Assembly: GCA_035411585.1 (NCBI GenBank)
Contig: DAONTI010000003.1
Location: 1 to 64,000 of the forward strand
Length of the DNA: 64,000 nt
Direction of reading: 5' to 3'
Origin: MWDV01 sp002070715
Lineage (GTDB): Bacteria > Verrucomicrobiota > Verrucomicrobiia > Limisphaerales > MWDV01
The first letter of the stretch is position 1. The number at the start of each line of letters is the position of its first letter. The notes beneath the pieces are model-generated. The model was not told the DNA's origin and did no database searches. It saw only the letters and a program-made list of their open reading frames with translations. Of this stretch, positions 44,337 through 53,875 are shown piece after piece. The translations under genes were made by a program, and so were the position numbers.

Positions 44337-44843
44337 TCACCCGCCGGGGCGGATGACGGATTCCTCGATGGTCCACTCGTTGCGCCCGTCGGCGTGGCAA
44401 TGACAATGCGCGGCAAAAAACCCGCCGCGATGCCGCCAGAACCACGGCCAGATGATTTCCCGGTCGGTGGCCGGCAGGTTCAACTCCGCCAGTTGGGCGC
44501 GGGAAAAAAAGGCGAAACGCCCCTCCGCATGCGGCGGCGGCTGAACGGTCAAACGCCGCGTCACTTCAAACAAAAACATCAACCAATGAGCGTTCCCTTG
44601 ATACCCGTGCTCGCTCACCAATCCCGTCAGGCGCAAATCCCCCGGGGTCAGGGCCAGGCCGATTTCCTCCCGCGCCTCGCGACAGGCGCAGGCGTAGGGG
44701 GATTCACCGACGTCCGTGTGGAGTTTGCCGCCGCAGGGACTCCACCGGCCGCGATTGGGTTCCTGCGCGCGTTCGAGCAACAGCACGTCATCGCGCTCAT
44801 TGAAGCAATAAAGGAGCGTGGCGACTTTGTAAGGCAACTTCAC
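44337..44843 (-). CDS. NUDIX hydrolase
   Basis: The protein has 168 residues from GTG 44843 (VKLPYKVATLLYCF); no ATG is close. The Nudix box is complete: GKLHTDVGESPYACACREAREEIGL, with G, E, REAREE and G in register. It is followed by LTGLVSEHGYQGNAHWLMFLFEV. The C-terminal end is His/Cys-rich (AAHCHCHADG). It would hydrolyse a nucleoside diphosphate-linked compound, possibly an oxidised nucleotide. It converges on the PfkB kinase gene. Confidence 0.88.
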   Translation of the reverse strand: MKLPYKVATLLYCFNERDDVLLLERAQEPNRGRWSPCGGKLHTDVGESPYACACREAREEIGLALTPGDLRLTGLVSEHGYQGNAHWLMFLFEVTRRLTVQPPPHAEGRFAFFSRAQLAELNLPATDREIIWPWFWRHRGGFFAAHCHCHADGRNEWTIEESVIRPGG

Positions 44844-44951
44844 GCGCGCAGTGAAACAGGCACCCGGACAGGGGGCAAGCCGTGAAAAATCCGGTTCGGA
44901 AAGCAGCCGCTTTCCGCTTTCACCCGCCGGGGGGCAACCTACACTGATCCC

Positions 44952-45803
44952 GTGACCGTTTTGGAAGCCATTCAACGCGGCGCAGAATTCCTCGCCCGGA
45001 AGGGTGTGGATTCGCCCCGGTTGCAGGCGGAGTTGCTGCTGGCGCACGTCCTCAAGCTGCCGCGGATGCGGTTGTATCTGAATTTCGAGCGCCCGCTGAC
45101 GGCGGCGGAGGTGGATGAATTGCGCGGGTTGATGCAGCGGCGCGGACGGCGCGAGCCGGTGCAACATCTCGTCGGCAGCACGTCGTTTTGCGGTTTCGAA
45201 CTGGCCGTCAATCGTCACGTGCTCGTGCCCCGTCCCGAAACTGAAATCTTGGCGGAACTGGGCTGGCAATTTCTCAACACCCTCAACACCGAAGCGGTCG
45301 CCCTGGATTTTGGCACGGGCAGTGGTTGTCTGGCGGTGGCGCTGGCGTTGCAGTGTCCGCGCGCGCGGGTGACCGCGCTTGAGATTTCCCCGGACGCGCT
45401 GGAGGTGGCCCGGCAGAATGTGGAACGCCACGGCTTGCGGGAGTGCGTTCAATTGCTGCCCAGCGATGGTTTCGCTGCTGTGCCGGAGGAGGCCCGGTTT
45501 CATTTGATTATCAGCAATCCCCCCTATATTCCCACGGGGGAAATCGAGACGTTGCAACCGGAAGTGCGCGCGTTCGATCCGCGCCTGGCTTTGGATGGCG
45601 GCGCGGATGGTTTGACGTTTGTGCGACGACTCGCGGCGGAGGCGGGGTCGCGCCTGGCCCCGGGCGGGCGGCTGATGCTGGAATTGGGCGATGGTCAGGC
45701 CGCGGCGGCGCGGGAAATTTTCGTCCGCCAAAACTGGATTGTCGAAACAGTGCATGAGGATTACAGTCAGCGCCCGCGATTTTTGATCGCGGGACGCGCT
45801 TGA
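44952..45803 (+). CDS. prmC: Release factor glutamine methyltransferase
   Basis: The protein has 283 residues from GTG 44952 (VTVLEAIQRGAEFL... with family-typical helical N-terminus QAELLLAHVLKLPRMRLYLN). The methyltransferase core has VLVPRPETEIL, ALDFGTGSGCLAVALAL (SAM site), and the substrate-binding IISNPPYIP. It methylates the GGQ glutamine of peptide-release factors. It lies 45 bases before murA in the same direction. Confidence 0.95.
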   Translation: MTVLEAIQRGAEFLARKGVDSPRLQAELLLAHVLKLPRMRLYLNFERPLTAAEVDELRGLMQRRGRREPVQHLVGSTSFCGFELAVNRHVLVPRPETEILAELGWQFLNTLNTEAVALDFGTGSGCLAVALALQCPRARVTALEISPDALEVARQNVERHGLRECVQLLPSDGFAAVPEEARFHLIISNPPYIPTGEIETLQPEVRAFDPRLALDGGADGLTFVRRLAAEAGSRLAPGGRLMLELGDGQAAAAREIFVRQNWIVETVHEDYSQRPRFLIAGRA

Positions 45804-45848
45804 GACGGACGGAACAACACAACCGCGGTTGCGGAAAAAATAATTGGC

Positions 45849-47111
45849 ATGGACAGTTTTCTCATAAAAGGCGGCGTGCCGCTGTGCGGCGACGTGGCGA
45901 TCAGCGGCGCGAAAAACGCCGCGCTGCCCATCATGGCCGCCGCGCTGCTCACGCGCGAGCCCTGCGTCATCCGACGGGTGCCGCGTTTGGTGGACGTGCG
46001 GTACATGGGCCAGATTCTGAGCCGGCTGGGCGCCCAGGTGACTTGGGAGGATGACGCCGTGCGAATCCACGCCGCAAAGATCAAGGGTGTCGGGGATTAC
46101 GATCTCATCCGCAAAATGCGCGGTTCGATTTGCATCATGGGCCCGTTGCTGGCGCGCCTGAAAACCGCGCGAGTGTCCCTGCCGGGCGGGTGCGTCATCG
46201 GCGCGCGTCCCATCAATTTGCACCTGAAAGGATTCGCGTCGCTCGGGGCCCGCATCACCATTACCGGCGGGTACGCGCAGGCCCGGGCGCGGCAATTGGT
46301 CGGCGCCGAGGTTTTCCTGGGCGGGCGCGCTGGTTCGACGGTGCTGGGCACGGCCAACGTCATGATGGCCGCCACGCTGGCCGAGGGCATTACCGTCATT
46401 GAAAGCGCCGCCTGCGAACCGGAAATCGTGGACCTGGCCAACTGTCTCAACGCCATGGGCGCGAAAGTCACCGGCGCCGGCAGTCCGATCATTACCATCA
46501 CGGGCGTCAAGGAATTGCACGGGGTCGAACATGAAGTCATCCCGGACCGGATCGAGGCCGCCACGTACGCCATTGCCGCCGCCGCGACCAAGGGCGAAGT
46601 CACCCTGCACGGGGCGCGGACGGAGCATCTTGCCGCCGTACTCGACAAACTGCAGGCCGCCGGGGTGCGCACGGAACGGCGCGGCGCGGCCTTGGTGGTC
46701 CGGCGCGGGCGCCGGTTGCAGCCGGTGGACATCACCACGCTGCCGTACGCCGGTTTTCCGACCGACGTGCAGGCGCAGATGATGGCCCTGCTGACACTCG
46801 TCCCCGGCATCAGCATCATCACGGAACGCATTTTTGAATCCCGTTTCATGCACGTCAGTGAACTGGGCCGGCTCGGAGCGGACATTGAAATCGAAGGGCC
46901 CAGCGCGATTGTGAAAGGGGGCCGCCCGTTGAGCGGCGCGCCGGTGATGGCCAGCGATCTGCGGGCCTCTGCGGCGCTGGTCATTGCCGGGCTGGCCGCC
47001 CGCGGCACCACGCTGGTCAACCGGGTCTATCACATTGACCGTGGTTACGAGGAAATTGACAGCAAACTGCGTGGCCTCGGCGCCCGCATCAAACGTCTCC
47101 AAGAATCATGA
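45849..47111 (+). CDS. murA: UDP-N-acetylglucosamine 1-carboxyvinyltransferase
   Basis: The protein has 420 residues, the standard length. Motifs: GGVPLCGDVAISGAKNAALP (substrate Lys-Asn), MRGSICIMGPLLAR, the active-site Cys in PGGCVIGARPINLHLKG (Cys, so likely fosfomycin-sensitive), EVIPDRIEAATY, and YAGFPTDVQAQMMAL. It catalyses the first committed step of peptidoglycan synthesis. Its TGA overlaps the next ATG. Confidence 0.97.
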   Translation: MDSFLIKGGVPLCGDVAISGAKNAALPIMAAALLTREPCVIRRVPRLVDVRYMGQILSRLGAQVTWEDDAVRIHAAKIKGVGDYDLIRKMRGSICIMGPLLARLKTARVSLPGGCVIGARPINLHLKGFASLGARITITGGYAQARARQLVGAEVFLGGRAGSTVLGTANVMMAATLAEGITVIESAACEPEIVDLANCLNAMGAKVTGAGSPIITITGVKELHGVEHEVIPDRIEAATYAIAAAATKGEVTLHGARTEHLAAVLDKLQAAGVRTERRGAALVVRRGRRLQPVDITTLPYAGFPTDVQAQMMALLTLVPGISIITERIFESRFMHVSELGRLGADIEIEGPSAIVKGGRPLSGAPVMASDLRASAALVIAGLAARGTTLVNRVYHIDRGYEEIDSKLRGLGARIKRLQES

Positions 47112-47539
47112 CCAAACTGATCACAGCCGGCATCATCCTCATCGTGGTCTTTATCTCCTGGCGGGTGTTCGAGTATTGGGAACAGGTGCGCGATGAACGG
47201 GAAGCCCAGGCGGCCGCCGCCAAGGTCGAGATCAACGAACAGGCCTTGAGCGGCCTGCCCTATCAACTGGAAAACTCCCTGCAAGCCGCCAAACGCTCCG
47301 GAGTGAATACGCTCCGTCAATGGCTGGAAACCTACGGCACCATGGTGCAGGACCCGCGCAAGGCGTGGATTGAGTTGGATTACTGCGTGATGTTGTCCCG
47401 CGACAATCCCAAGGAAGCCCGGCGCATTTTTGCCGAAGTCCAGGCGCGCACTAAACCGGATTCCAAAGTGTATCCCCGGATCAAGCAACTGGCCCCGACC
47501 TACGCGCCCCAAACCGTCGAGCAACCGGACAACCGTTGA
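47108..47539 (+). CDS. Small single-pass membrane protein, coupled to murA
   Basis: The protein has 143 residues. The N-terminus is a membrane segment (KLITAGIILIVVFISWRVFE), then a charged helical part (VRDEREAQAAAAKVEINEQA) and a TPR-like stretch (NPKEARRIFAEVQARTKPDS). I recognise no named family. Its start overlaps the murA stop by four bases, so it should be made with MurA and may be a small envelope protein. Confidence 0.8.
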   Translation: MTKLITAGIILIVVFISWRVFEYWEQVRDEREAQAAAAKVEINEQALSGLPYQLENSLQAAKRSGVNTLRQWLETYGTMVQDPRKAWIELDYCVMLSRDNPKEARRIFAEVQARTKPDSKVYPRIKQLAPTYAPQTVEQPDNR

Positions 47540-47674
47540 CGCACCGGGGGGGCCGCCTTCCGCGCGCGGACAAAACGCTTGGTGTTGCCGCAGAATTCCC
47601 GGGCTACGGTGTTCATCGGCAGGACCGCCCCTCCACACTTGCCAGCCGCCCAAGCCGGACGGCAACATGCCCGC

Positions 47675-48286
47675 ATGTTTACGGGCATCGTCGAAGAAGC
47701 CGGTCGCGTGGAACGCATCCAGCCGACCCCAAAATCCATTCAACTCACCGTGCGCATGTGCGCCTGTGCGCGCGGCTTGAAGGTGGGCGACAGTGTGGCG
47801 GTCAATGGTTGCTGTCTCACCGCCGTGCGGGTGGTGCGGCGCGGGCCACAGGCGGCGGTGCAATTTGATCTGCTGCAAGAGACCTGGAAACGCACCAACC
47901 TCCAATTCGCCGCGCCGGGGGCCTTGGTGAATTTGGAGCGGCCCCTGCGGGCCGATGGTGAATTGGGCGGGCATTTCGTCACCGGGCACATTGACGGGAT
48001 GGGCCGCATCACCCGCTGGGAACGGGCCGGCCAGGATCATGTGCTGGACGTGGCCGCGCCCGCGGCGGTGATGCGCTATGTCGTGTTCAAAGGCTCCATC
48101 GCCGTGGATGGCATCAGCCTGACCGTAGCGGGGGTGACGAAGAAAGGATTTCGTCTCTGGATTATTCCGCACACGTTCGAGATCACGGCGCTGCGCGAGC
48201 GGCGGGTGGGCGACGCCGTCAATTTGGAAGCCGACTTGATCGGAAAATACGTGGAAAAATTCTTCAACGCCCGCGCGGCGGCTTGA
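47675..48286 (+). CDS. ribE: Riboflavin synthase, alpha chain
   Basis: The protein has 203 residues from ATG 47675, the family start (MFTGIVEEAGRVERI). It has two similar barrels: GDSVAVNGCCLTAVRV with ETWKRTNL, and ELGGHFVTGHIDGMGRI with SIAVDGISLTVAGV and IIPHTFEITALRERR. It dismutates two 6,7-dimethyl-8-ribityllumazine to riboflavin. The 3' end overlaps the converging lipoprotein gene by 23 bases. Confidence 0.96.
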   Translation: MFTGIVEEAGRVERIQPTPKSIQLTVRMCACARGLKVGDSVAVNGCCLTAVRVVRRGPQAAVQFDLLQETWKRTNLQFAAPGALVNLERPLRADGELGGHFVTGHIDGMGRITRWERAGQDHVLDVAAPAAVMRYVVFKGSIAVDGISLTVAGVTKKGFRLWIIPHTFEITALRERRVGDAVNLEADLIGKYVEKFFNARAAA

Positions 48287-48518
48287 ACTTGCGCTGCCGC
48301 TCCTTGGCCAGCGATGCCGGGGCGATTTCGGTGACGCGCCCGGCGGGCACCCGGGAGATATCCCCCCGGATATCCTTGTACACGTAGGCGCCACCCTCCA
48401 ATTTCGGTTTGCCCCGGGTGGTGATCCGCGCACCGTTGTTCAGGGACATGACGTAATTTCGCGCGCATCCCGCGAGCAACAGGGGCGCGAGCAGCAAAGC
48501 CAGCCAGAGTCGGTTCAT
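48264..48518 (-). CDS. Small lipoprotein, YgdI/YgdR-like
   Basis: The protein has 84 residues from ATG 48518. The lipoprotein signal is WLALLLAPLLLAGC, with Cys as the lipidated residue, followed by ARNYVMSLNNGARITTRGKP and AYVYKDIRGDISRVPAGRV, the SH3-like fold of the DUF903/YgdI family. The end is basic (KERQRKFKPPRG). Its role is unknown. It should be an outer- or inner-membrane lipoprotein. Confidence 0.8.
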   Translation of the reverse strand: MNRLWLALLLAPLLLAGCARNYVMSLNNGARITTRGKPKLEGGAYVYKDIRGDISRVPAGRVTEIAPASLAKERQRKFKPPRGR

Positions 48519-48739
48519 GATTGCCAGGTTGTGTGAGAGCATGATGCCGCCACCGCAAGCCAACCCGCAAGCGCAACTTTTCCCGCCGATGTTTCTGTCC
48601 TCTATTGCATCGCAGCTGATAGAACCTGAAGCCCAATGAACGGGCGGCAATCTTGAACTGCTGGTACGAGCGCCGGCGACGAGTTTCTGATGTAGCCAGC
48701 AGCGATCGGCGGTCGTTGCCAACGACTGTTTTTCGAATG

Positions 48740-51040
48740 TTACTTGCGGCGTACGGATGGGGACGGGTTCGTCTTCTGTCGTTCGCGTTGCCATGTCAAT
48801 CCTTCCGGCCCTGAGTGGATGGTCAGCAGCTCCCGCCCCCATCGTAGGTGGGACAACGTTCCGGAGAAACCCCGCGGTTGATGGACCTGCCACAGGGGAT
48901 CCTCGTGAGCCAGATTCAGACTCGGACGGAACCCGAAGAAAGCCCGGATGAACACGTCCGTGAAACCGGCGCCACACAGGGCTTCACGACAGATGGTGCC
49001 AATATCAGCGATCCGCACTGGCGCGTCGTACGCCCGCCATCGGGGACCATAAAATTCGAGGCTCTGAGAGAAGGCGCCTTCGTGTGTGGCGGCCGCACAG
49101 CGACGGCAAAATTCTACGGCGTCCTGCCAATAGCCCAAATGGCACAAACCATCCATCGTTTCCGGAGGCCAGCCGGAGAAAGCGCCCATGGGGCCATGAT
49201 CCGGCCGATCGGAACGCTCGGCGGCGGGATCCTGCAGGGATTGGGCGCGCATCCAATTTTTCATCAACAGTTCTCGTTCAGTGAAATCGCGCATTTCCTG
49301 ACGCACCGACTGCGGTAAATCGGGGCCAATGCCTTGGGCGACGAATTGAAAATCCAAACAATGGCGCATGTCAAATTGACGGCCATCCGGATAACGGCTT
49401 TGCCAAAAGCCCTTGCCTACAACATAGAGCCGGGGATGGATGGCGCGAACCAGTTGAGCCGCGGCCGCACGCCGTTGCTCGGCTAATTCAGGCTGGCCGA
49501 CATACTCATAGAGGTCGCCCATGTCTCGTAACATTGCCGCATAGGCGGCATTGAACCCCGCCGTGGCGTGGATGTAGGTCGGCACACATTCAAGAAAATG
49601 CCAGGGATTGCCGCCGAAATCCGCCAAACCACTCGCGTCGCTCATCAGATGGTTTTGATAATGTCGCGCCAAGCGATCCAAGTGCTGTAAGACAGTTTGT
49701 TCACCCACCTTTTCGTGAAGGAAGGCATGGTCGCGTGTGACCCGCAAGTAAGTGGTGGCAATGCGAAAGAGCATGGGATAATTAGCCACGTACCGATAGC
49801 CGAAGGCGCGGTTGCCGAAGTAATCAAAGGCAAGATATTTATCCAGATCCCATTGCAGGGTCTTTACGACGTAGGCGCGCATGGCCGTGGGTTCCAGCAA
49901 AGCAAAGAGGGTGGCCATCATCCCGGTATCCCAAATGAACATCACGGAAGCCCCGTAACGCGGTCCGCCAGTCAGGAACACGCGCGGGCTGTGGGGGAGT
50001 TGATCACGAAACATGAGCAGCAGGGTGACCGCACCCATGTAGTAGGTGCGTTGCAGAGCCGGGTCCGCCGTCTGTAACACCGGTAGGTGACCCTCAAAAA
50101 AACCGTTTCCCGGGGTGAATGCCTGGGCGTAACGATCTTCCCAAAGCCTCTTGGCCTCGGCAAAAGTCTTCGCGAACCGTCGGGCCCATCTGGTGGCTTG
50201 TGGCTGCGCTTGCCCGGGCACGCCAAAAGCCATGACGAACTCCAGTGTCTGCGTGGCCCCGGGCTTGAGCCGGATTGGCCATTGAGCCGTCCCTTGATGC
50301 CCATCGCTGGTCAAAGTCCCCGGGGGACGGGGAAAAGCAAAGACCGTTTCCGCGTCCGTGCGGATATCGCGGATGATCAGGGTTCGGCCCCGGTCGCCAA
50401 TCGTCGCGATGTAATCGGTCGAATTGCCGGGTCGTCCGGAAGGCAATTGATCCACCGCTTGCCGGCTGATCTCCGTTTCTTCGTAACGGCGTTTAGGTCC
50501 GCCGGCACCTGGTTGGGCAAAAGCCCAGTCCCACGAATTGGAAGCGGTCAGGCAACTGATGGCCCCGATCAGATCAATCGTCACGCCCGCCGTCACGGTG
50601 CGGGGTTGGGTGTTGGACAACGTAATCCGCCAGAGCACGCCACGGTGGTTGAACACCATGCGATTGACCGTGTGAATGGCTAATCCGTCGGCGTTGCCGG
50701 CGCGCTCCGCTTGATAGGGAAACCATCGGAATCGTTCGGCCACGGGCACCCGCCCGTTCAGTTTCAATACGCCGCTATGAAAGCCCTGTGAATAGGGCGG
50801 CGATGCCACCCAACTCACGCTGGCGAAGTCTTTATTGACTAATAATTCAGCGTTGAAGTTGTGAATGGAGGGATACTGCGCCAGATCTTCGCGCGTCCAC
50901 CAGTCGCCCGCCATTTCGTCCAGCGTCGGCACTCCTGCCGGCAGCGGACAGTGCATCGCTGTCGTCGCGGCCACACCGGCGAGGGTAAAAATCGTTAAAC
51001 AAAAGCAAGCTAGGAATCGTCGCTTGGAGTTCATGAGCAT
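48740..51040 (-). CDS. Secreted (alpha/alpha)6-barrel glycosidase-like protein
   Basis: The protein has 766 residues; the second Met (51034) is an alternative start. The signal peptide is RFLACFCLTIFTLAGVAATT. Residues about 30-300 form an N-terminal beta-sandwich (LNGRVPVAERFRWFPYQAER). Residues about 320-740 look like a six-hairpin barrel: YYMGAVTLLLMFRDQLPHSP, MFIWDTGMMATLFALLEP, SGLADFGGNPWHFLECVPTY and WPPETMDGLCHLGYW. The acidic residues in WDTG and PPETMDG are the likely catalytic pair, as in GH37/63-type MGH1-like enzymes. It is the 3' gene of the xylan-like locus. The exact family is not certain. Confidence 0.8.
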   Translation of the reverse strand: MLMNSKRRFLACFCLTIFTLAGVAATTAMHCPLPAGVPTLDEMAGDWWTREDLAQYPSIHNFNAELLVNKDFASVSWVASPPYSQGFHSGVLKLNGRVPVAERFRWFPYQAERAGNADGLAIHTVNRMVFNHRGVLWRITLSNTQPRTVTAGVTIDLIGAISCLTASNSWDWAFAQPGAGGPKRRYEETEISRQAVDQLPSGRPGNSTDYIATIGDRGRTLIIRDIRTDAETVFAFPRPPGTLTSDGHQGTAQWPIRLKPGATQTLEFVMAFGVPGQAQPQATRWARRFAKTFAEAKRLWEDRYAQAFTPGNGFFEGHLPVLQTADPALQRTYYMGAVTLLLMFRDQLPHSPRVFLTGGPRYGASVMFIWDTGMMATLFALLEPTAMRAYVVKTLQWDLDKYLAFDYFGNRAFGYRYVANYPMLFRIATTYLRVTRDHAFLHEKVGEQTVLQHLDRLARHYQNHLMSDASGLADFGGNPWHFLECVPTYIHATAGFNAAYAAMLRDMGDLYEYVGQPELAEQRRAAAAQLVRAIHPRLYVVGKGFWQSRYPDGRQFDMRHCLDFQFVAQGIGPDLPQSVRQEMRDFTERELLMKNWMRAQSLQDPAAERSDRPDHGPMGAFSGWPPETMDGLCHLGYWQDAVEFCRRCAAATHEGAFSQSLEFYGPRWRAYDAPVRIADIGTICREALCGAGFTDVFIRAFFGFRPSLNLAHEDPLWQVHQPRGFSGTLSHLRWGRELLTIHSGPEGLTWQRERQKTNPSPSVRRK

Positions 51041-51067
51041 CTCAGGTCAAACAGGTTGCTGATTGGA

Positions 51068-52573
51068 TCAAGGCGGAGGAATAACCACCCGGTAAAAGTT
51101 GGGTGCGTTCAGCACCGGGGCCGCATCGGTCCACGCATTCATGCCGTCCCCAGCGCGTGGAATCCCACTGATAATGGGCGTCCATACGGGCGGGAATAAA
51201 TTTGTGGTCCGATCAATTTGGAAGGGCGTGGTCACGCCACTGTTGGTGGTGCCATACCATGTGAGTCGGAGCCCACTGGCCGTCGGAGTCACCGCCTGCA
51301 GTCGAAAGACTGAAGCCGCATTGGTGGGATTGGTGCCGGCGCGGTATTCCTGCCAGGTCACCACGCCGTCGTCGTCCGGGTCGCTCTCCTCGGCGGCGGC
51401 GAAGTCGTTGGTAAATCCGTGGGCCCGCAGCCATGCCAGCGGTGTGCCATGCGGAGCACTTCCCCAGTTCATCCCCAGCAAACTGTTGAATACCGGAATA
51501 AAGGCGTTGGCGATCTTGGTGTGTCCCGAGGCGTTGGGATGCCCGGCGGCGCCCAGGTCCGCTGGCGCCGTCAACGTGTAAATAACCCGGGCGAAATGCA
51601 CCTTGGGATCGTCGAGCGCATTGACGACCGACTGAATATAACCGCTGGCGACGCCCGCCATGCTGGACAGGTAAGTGCAGAGGATGTCCGCGTTGGGATA
51701 ATGGCCGCGAATCGTGCGGACGAAGTTGCTGTACCCACCGCAATACTGCGCCTGCGTCGGGTTGGGACTGGTGGAGAAGTCGTTGATGCCGAGGGCGACC
51801 ACCACCACGTCGGGCTGCCAGGCAAAGGCGTAATTATCGGCGGCGACAGTGCCACAAATCCTTGAATAATAATACGGCAGGGGATCGGGCGACGTCTGGC
51901 CGGCGGCACCGTAGTTGCGCACCATCCCTTTCCCAGACCACGCGATCATCATGCAATCCGCGTTGTAATGCCGGGCCATCCGGGCCGCGTAAGTGAGATC
52001 GGCATTTTCGGTGGCGTAGGAAAAACTGCCACCATAGGGCGCCTCGTTGCCATAGCCGCAGGTAAACGAATCGCCAATGAACTCGATCTTCCGCCAAGGC
52101 CGGGCCTCCGGGGCCACCAGGGACTTGCCGCTGTCAAGCAGGAAACCTCGGAACGTGTTCACGCCCTTGCCCGCCTCGTCCCGGCGATAGATCGTCACCG
52201 TATGCACACCGTCGGGCAGCTCCGACGCGACCGATAACGATTCCACGCCGTGATTCGTCCTGATAATCGGACTCACTCTGGCCCCGTCAATGTACACCTC
52301 AAAAAACTTGCTGGTGTTGCCCAATTGTACCGCGCAAGAAGTCCCTTGGAACCGGGCACTGATACAACTGTATGACCAATCGAACGTGACCACGACGGGA
52401 TTCGAATGATCGAACCGACCGATGTACTGGATATTGGGATCATTGGCGGGAATATGGGTCGGCGCCCCCGGAAGAGCGACCGGGATGACGGCGAAACCCA
52501 AGCAGAGGCAGAATAAAATGCGTCTCACGGCAGATTGTGGTTTCCGGATTGTTCCTGAAGTCTTGTTGTGCAT
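51068..52573 (-). CDS. Secreted SGNH esterase, CE2-like, with EF-hand/dockerin-like tail
   Basis: The protein has 501 residues from ATG 52573. The signal peptide is ILFCLCLGFAVIPVALPGA. Residues about 45-150 are the CE2-type N-terminal beta-sandwich (YIGRFDHSNPVVVTFDWSYS, FFEVYIDGARV). The SGNH domain spans about 150-370: EFIGDSFTCGYGNE (Ser), VALGINDFS (Asn), GHPNASGH (His). A Ca-binding loop follows (SDPDDDGVVTWQEYRAGTNP), then a beta tail. CE2 enzymes deacetylate xylan and other glycans. It is 27 bases upstream of the glycosidase gene on the same strand. Confidence 0.85.
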   Translation of the reverse strand: MHNKTSGTIRKPQSAVRRILFCLCLGFAVIPVALPGAPTHIPANDPNIQYIGRFDHSNPVVVTFDWSYSCISARFQGTSCAVQLGNTSKFFEVYIDGARVSPIIRTNHGVESLSVASELPDGVHTVTIYRRDEAGKGVNTFRGFLLDSGKSLVAPEARPWRKIEFIGDSFTCGYGNEAPYGGSFSYATENADLTYAARMARHYNADCMMIAWSGKGMVRNYGAAGQTSPDPLPYYYSRICGTVAADNYAFAWQPDVVVVALGINDFSTSPNPTQAQYCGGYSNFVRTIRGHYPNADILCTYLSSMAGVASGYIQSVVNALDDPKVHFARVIYTLTAPADLGAAGHPNASGHTKIANAFIPVFNSLLGMNWGSAPHGTPLAWLRAHGFTNDFAAAEESDPDDDGVVTWQEYRAGTNPTNAASVFRLQAVTPTASGLRLTWYGTTNSGVTTPFQIDRTTNLFPPVWTPIISGIPRAGDGMNAWTDAAPVLNAPNFYRVVIPPP

Positions 52574-52853
52574 GGGGTCATCAATCGCTTGCGTTCTGTG
52601 GTTTCCCTCGCACGGATTGGGATGCGATTTCGGCGCCAAGCGTCTGGCTTGGACATCTCCGTCGCCCTAACGCAGCACGATGCAAGGGAACCAACAAAAA
52701 TGTTTGGGAACGACAACCCGCCCAATCATCGGACTGTATGGCTTCGGCAAGCATCATGGGTTCATTGCGATCGCCCCATTGACTTCCTGATTGAAGACCA
52801 AGCGCGAGGCTGGCATTTGCGCGGGGCATGGCGTTTGCATACACTTCGATCCG

Positions 52854-53849
52854 ATGAAATATCTTTTTAATTCGCTCCTGGCAATCACGGTATTTGCCGG
52901 GTGCGCCCGCGACGGCCTTTGGTTCCGGGGGAACGCGTCCGAGCCACAACCCTTGGCCCACCGCGTGGAAATTACCGACCCGCAAACTCCGGAAAGCCGG
53001 GAGATCTACGGTCCTTCCATTGACAAGCTGCCGACCGATGCGAAACGGATTCTCAATGTCGAATTCACCCGAACACCTCAAGGGCCGTTATTTCTGGATC
53101 TGTACCTGCCGGGTCAGGCTAAAGGGCGTTATCCGCTTCTCATTTGGATACACGGCGGGGGTTGGCACGTCGCCAAAGATTCCCGTCTTCAATTTCTTCC
53201 GGCCCGGGTGGTGGGCCGCAATTACGTTCTCGCGTCAATTGGATATCGGGACTCCAATCAGGCCCATTTCCCCGCCCAAGTACAGGATTGCAAAGCGGCC
53301 ATCCGTTTTTTGCGCGCGCATGCCCGTCAATACCACATTGATCCCAAGCGTATCGGTGTTTGGGGCGTTTCCGCCGGGGGCCATCTGGCGGCGTTGATTG
53401 GCACTTCCGGCGGAGTTGCGGCATTTGAAGGCGATGGGGGCAACGCCCATTTCTCCAGCCGGGTCGCGGCGGTCTGCAATTTCAGCGGGCCCGCTGATCT
53501 ATCAACTTTTGAAGGAGGTATCCCGGCGGTCAAGCAACAGGTGCCGAAATTGATGCAAGAATTCCTGGGGGAACCACCCAAGGAACGGCCGGATCTCGTC
53601 ATCAAGGCCAGCCCGATCACTTATGCCGATCCGACGGACCCGCCTTTTTTGATCATGCACGGGGATGCTGATCCGCTGGTGGAGGTGGACCAAGCCGTCC
53701 GTCTTTACGAGGTGCTGCAAAGCAACCGGGTCGAGGTAACCTTGGCCATCGTAAAAGGAGGCGGCCACGTCTTTTGGGGGCCGGAGGTGGACCGCGAGAT
53801 AGACGCCTTCTTTGACAAACACCTCAAGCCTTCACGGGTAAAGAATTAA
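52854..53849 (+). CDS. Alpha/beta-hydrolase lipoprotein (BD-FAE/acetyl-xylan-esterase-like)
   Basis: The protein has 331 residues from ATG 52854. The lipoprotein signal is YLFNSLLAITVFAGC. The hydrolase has the oxyanion HGGGW, nucleophile GVSAGGHLA, the acid in MHGDADPLVE and the base in GGGHVFWG. The BD-FAE-type group removes acetyl or feruloyl groups from plant polysaccharide. It lies between the CE2-like and ThuA genes and is the only plus-strand gene in this locus. Confidence 0.88.
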   Translation: MKYLFNSLLAITVFAGCARDGLWFRGNASEPQPLAHRVEITDPQTPESREIYGPSIDKLPTDAKRILNVEFTRTPQGPLFLDLYLPGQAKGRYPLLIWIHGGGWHVAKDSRLQFLPARVVGRNYVLASIGYRDSNQAHFPAQVQDCKAAIRFLRAHARQYHIDPKRIGVWGVSAGGHLAALIGTSGGVAAFEGDGGNAHFSSRVAAVCNFSGPADLSTFEGGIPAVKQQVPKLMQEFLGEPPKERPDLVIKASPITYADPTDPPFLIMHGDADPLVEVDQAVRLYEVLQSNRVEVTLAIVKGGGHVFWGPEVDREIDAFFDKHLKPSRVKN

Positions 53850-53875
53850 ACCCAAACGCGGATTGCGGGGCCGGG

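Noticed and set aside
44337..47102. A 921-codon open frame on the minus strand across prmC and murA
   Set aside because: Only its last 168 codons (the NUDIX gene) look like protein. The rest is the antisense of two clear core genes, kept open by high G+C.
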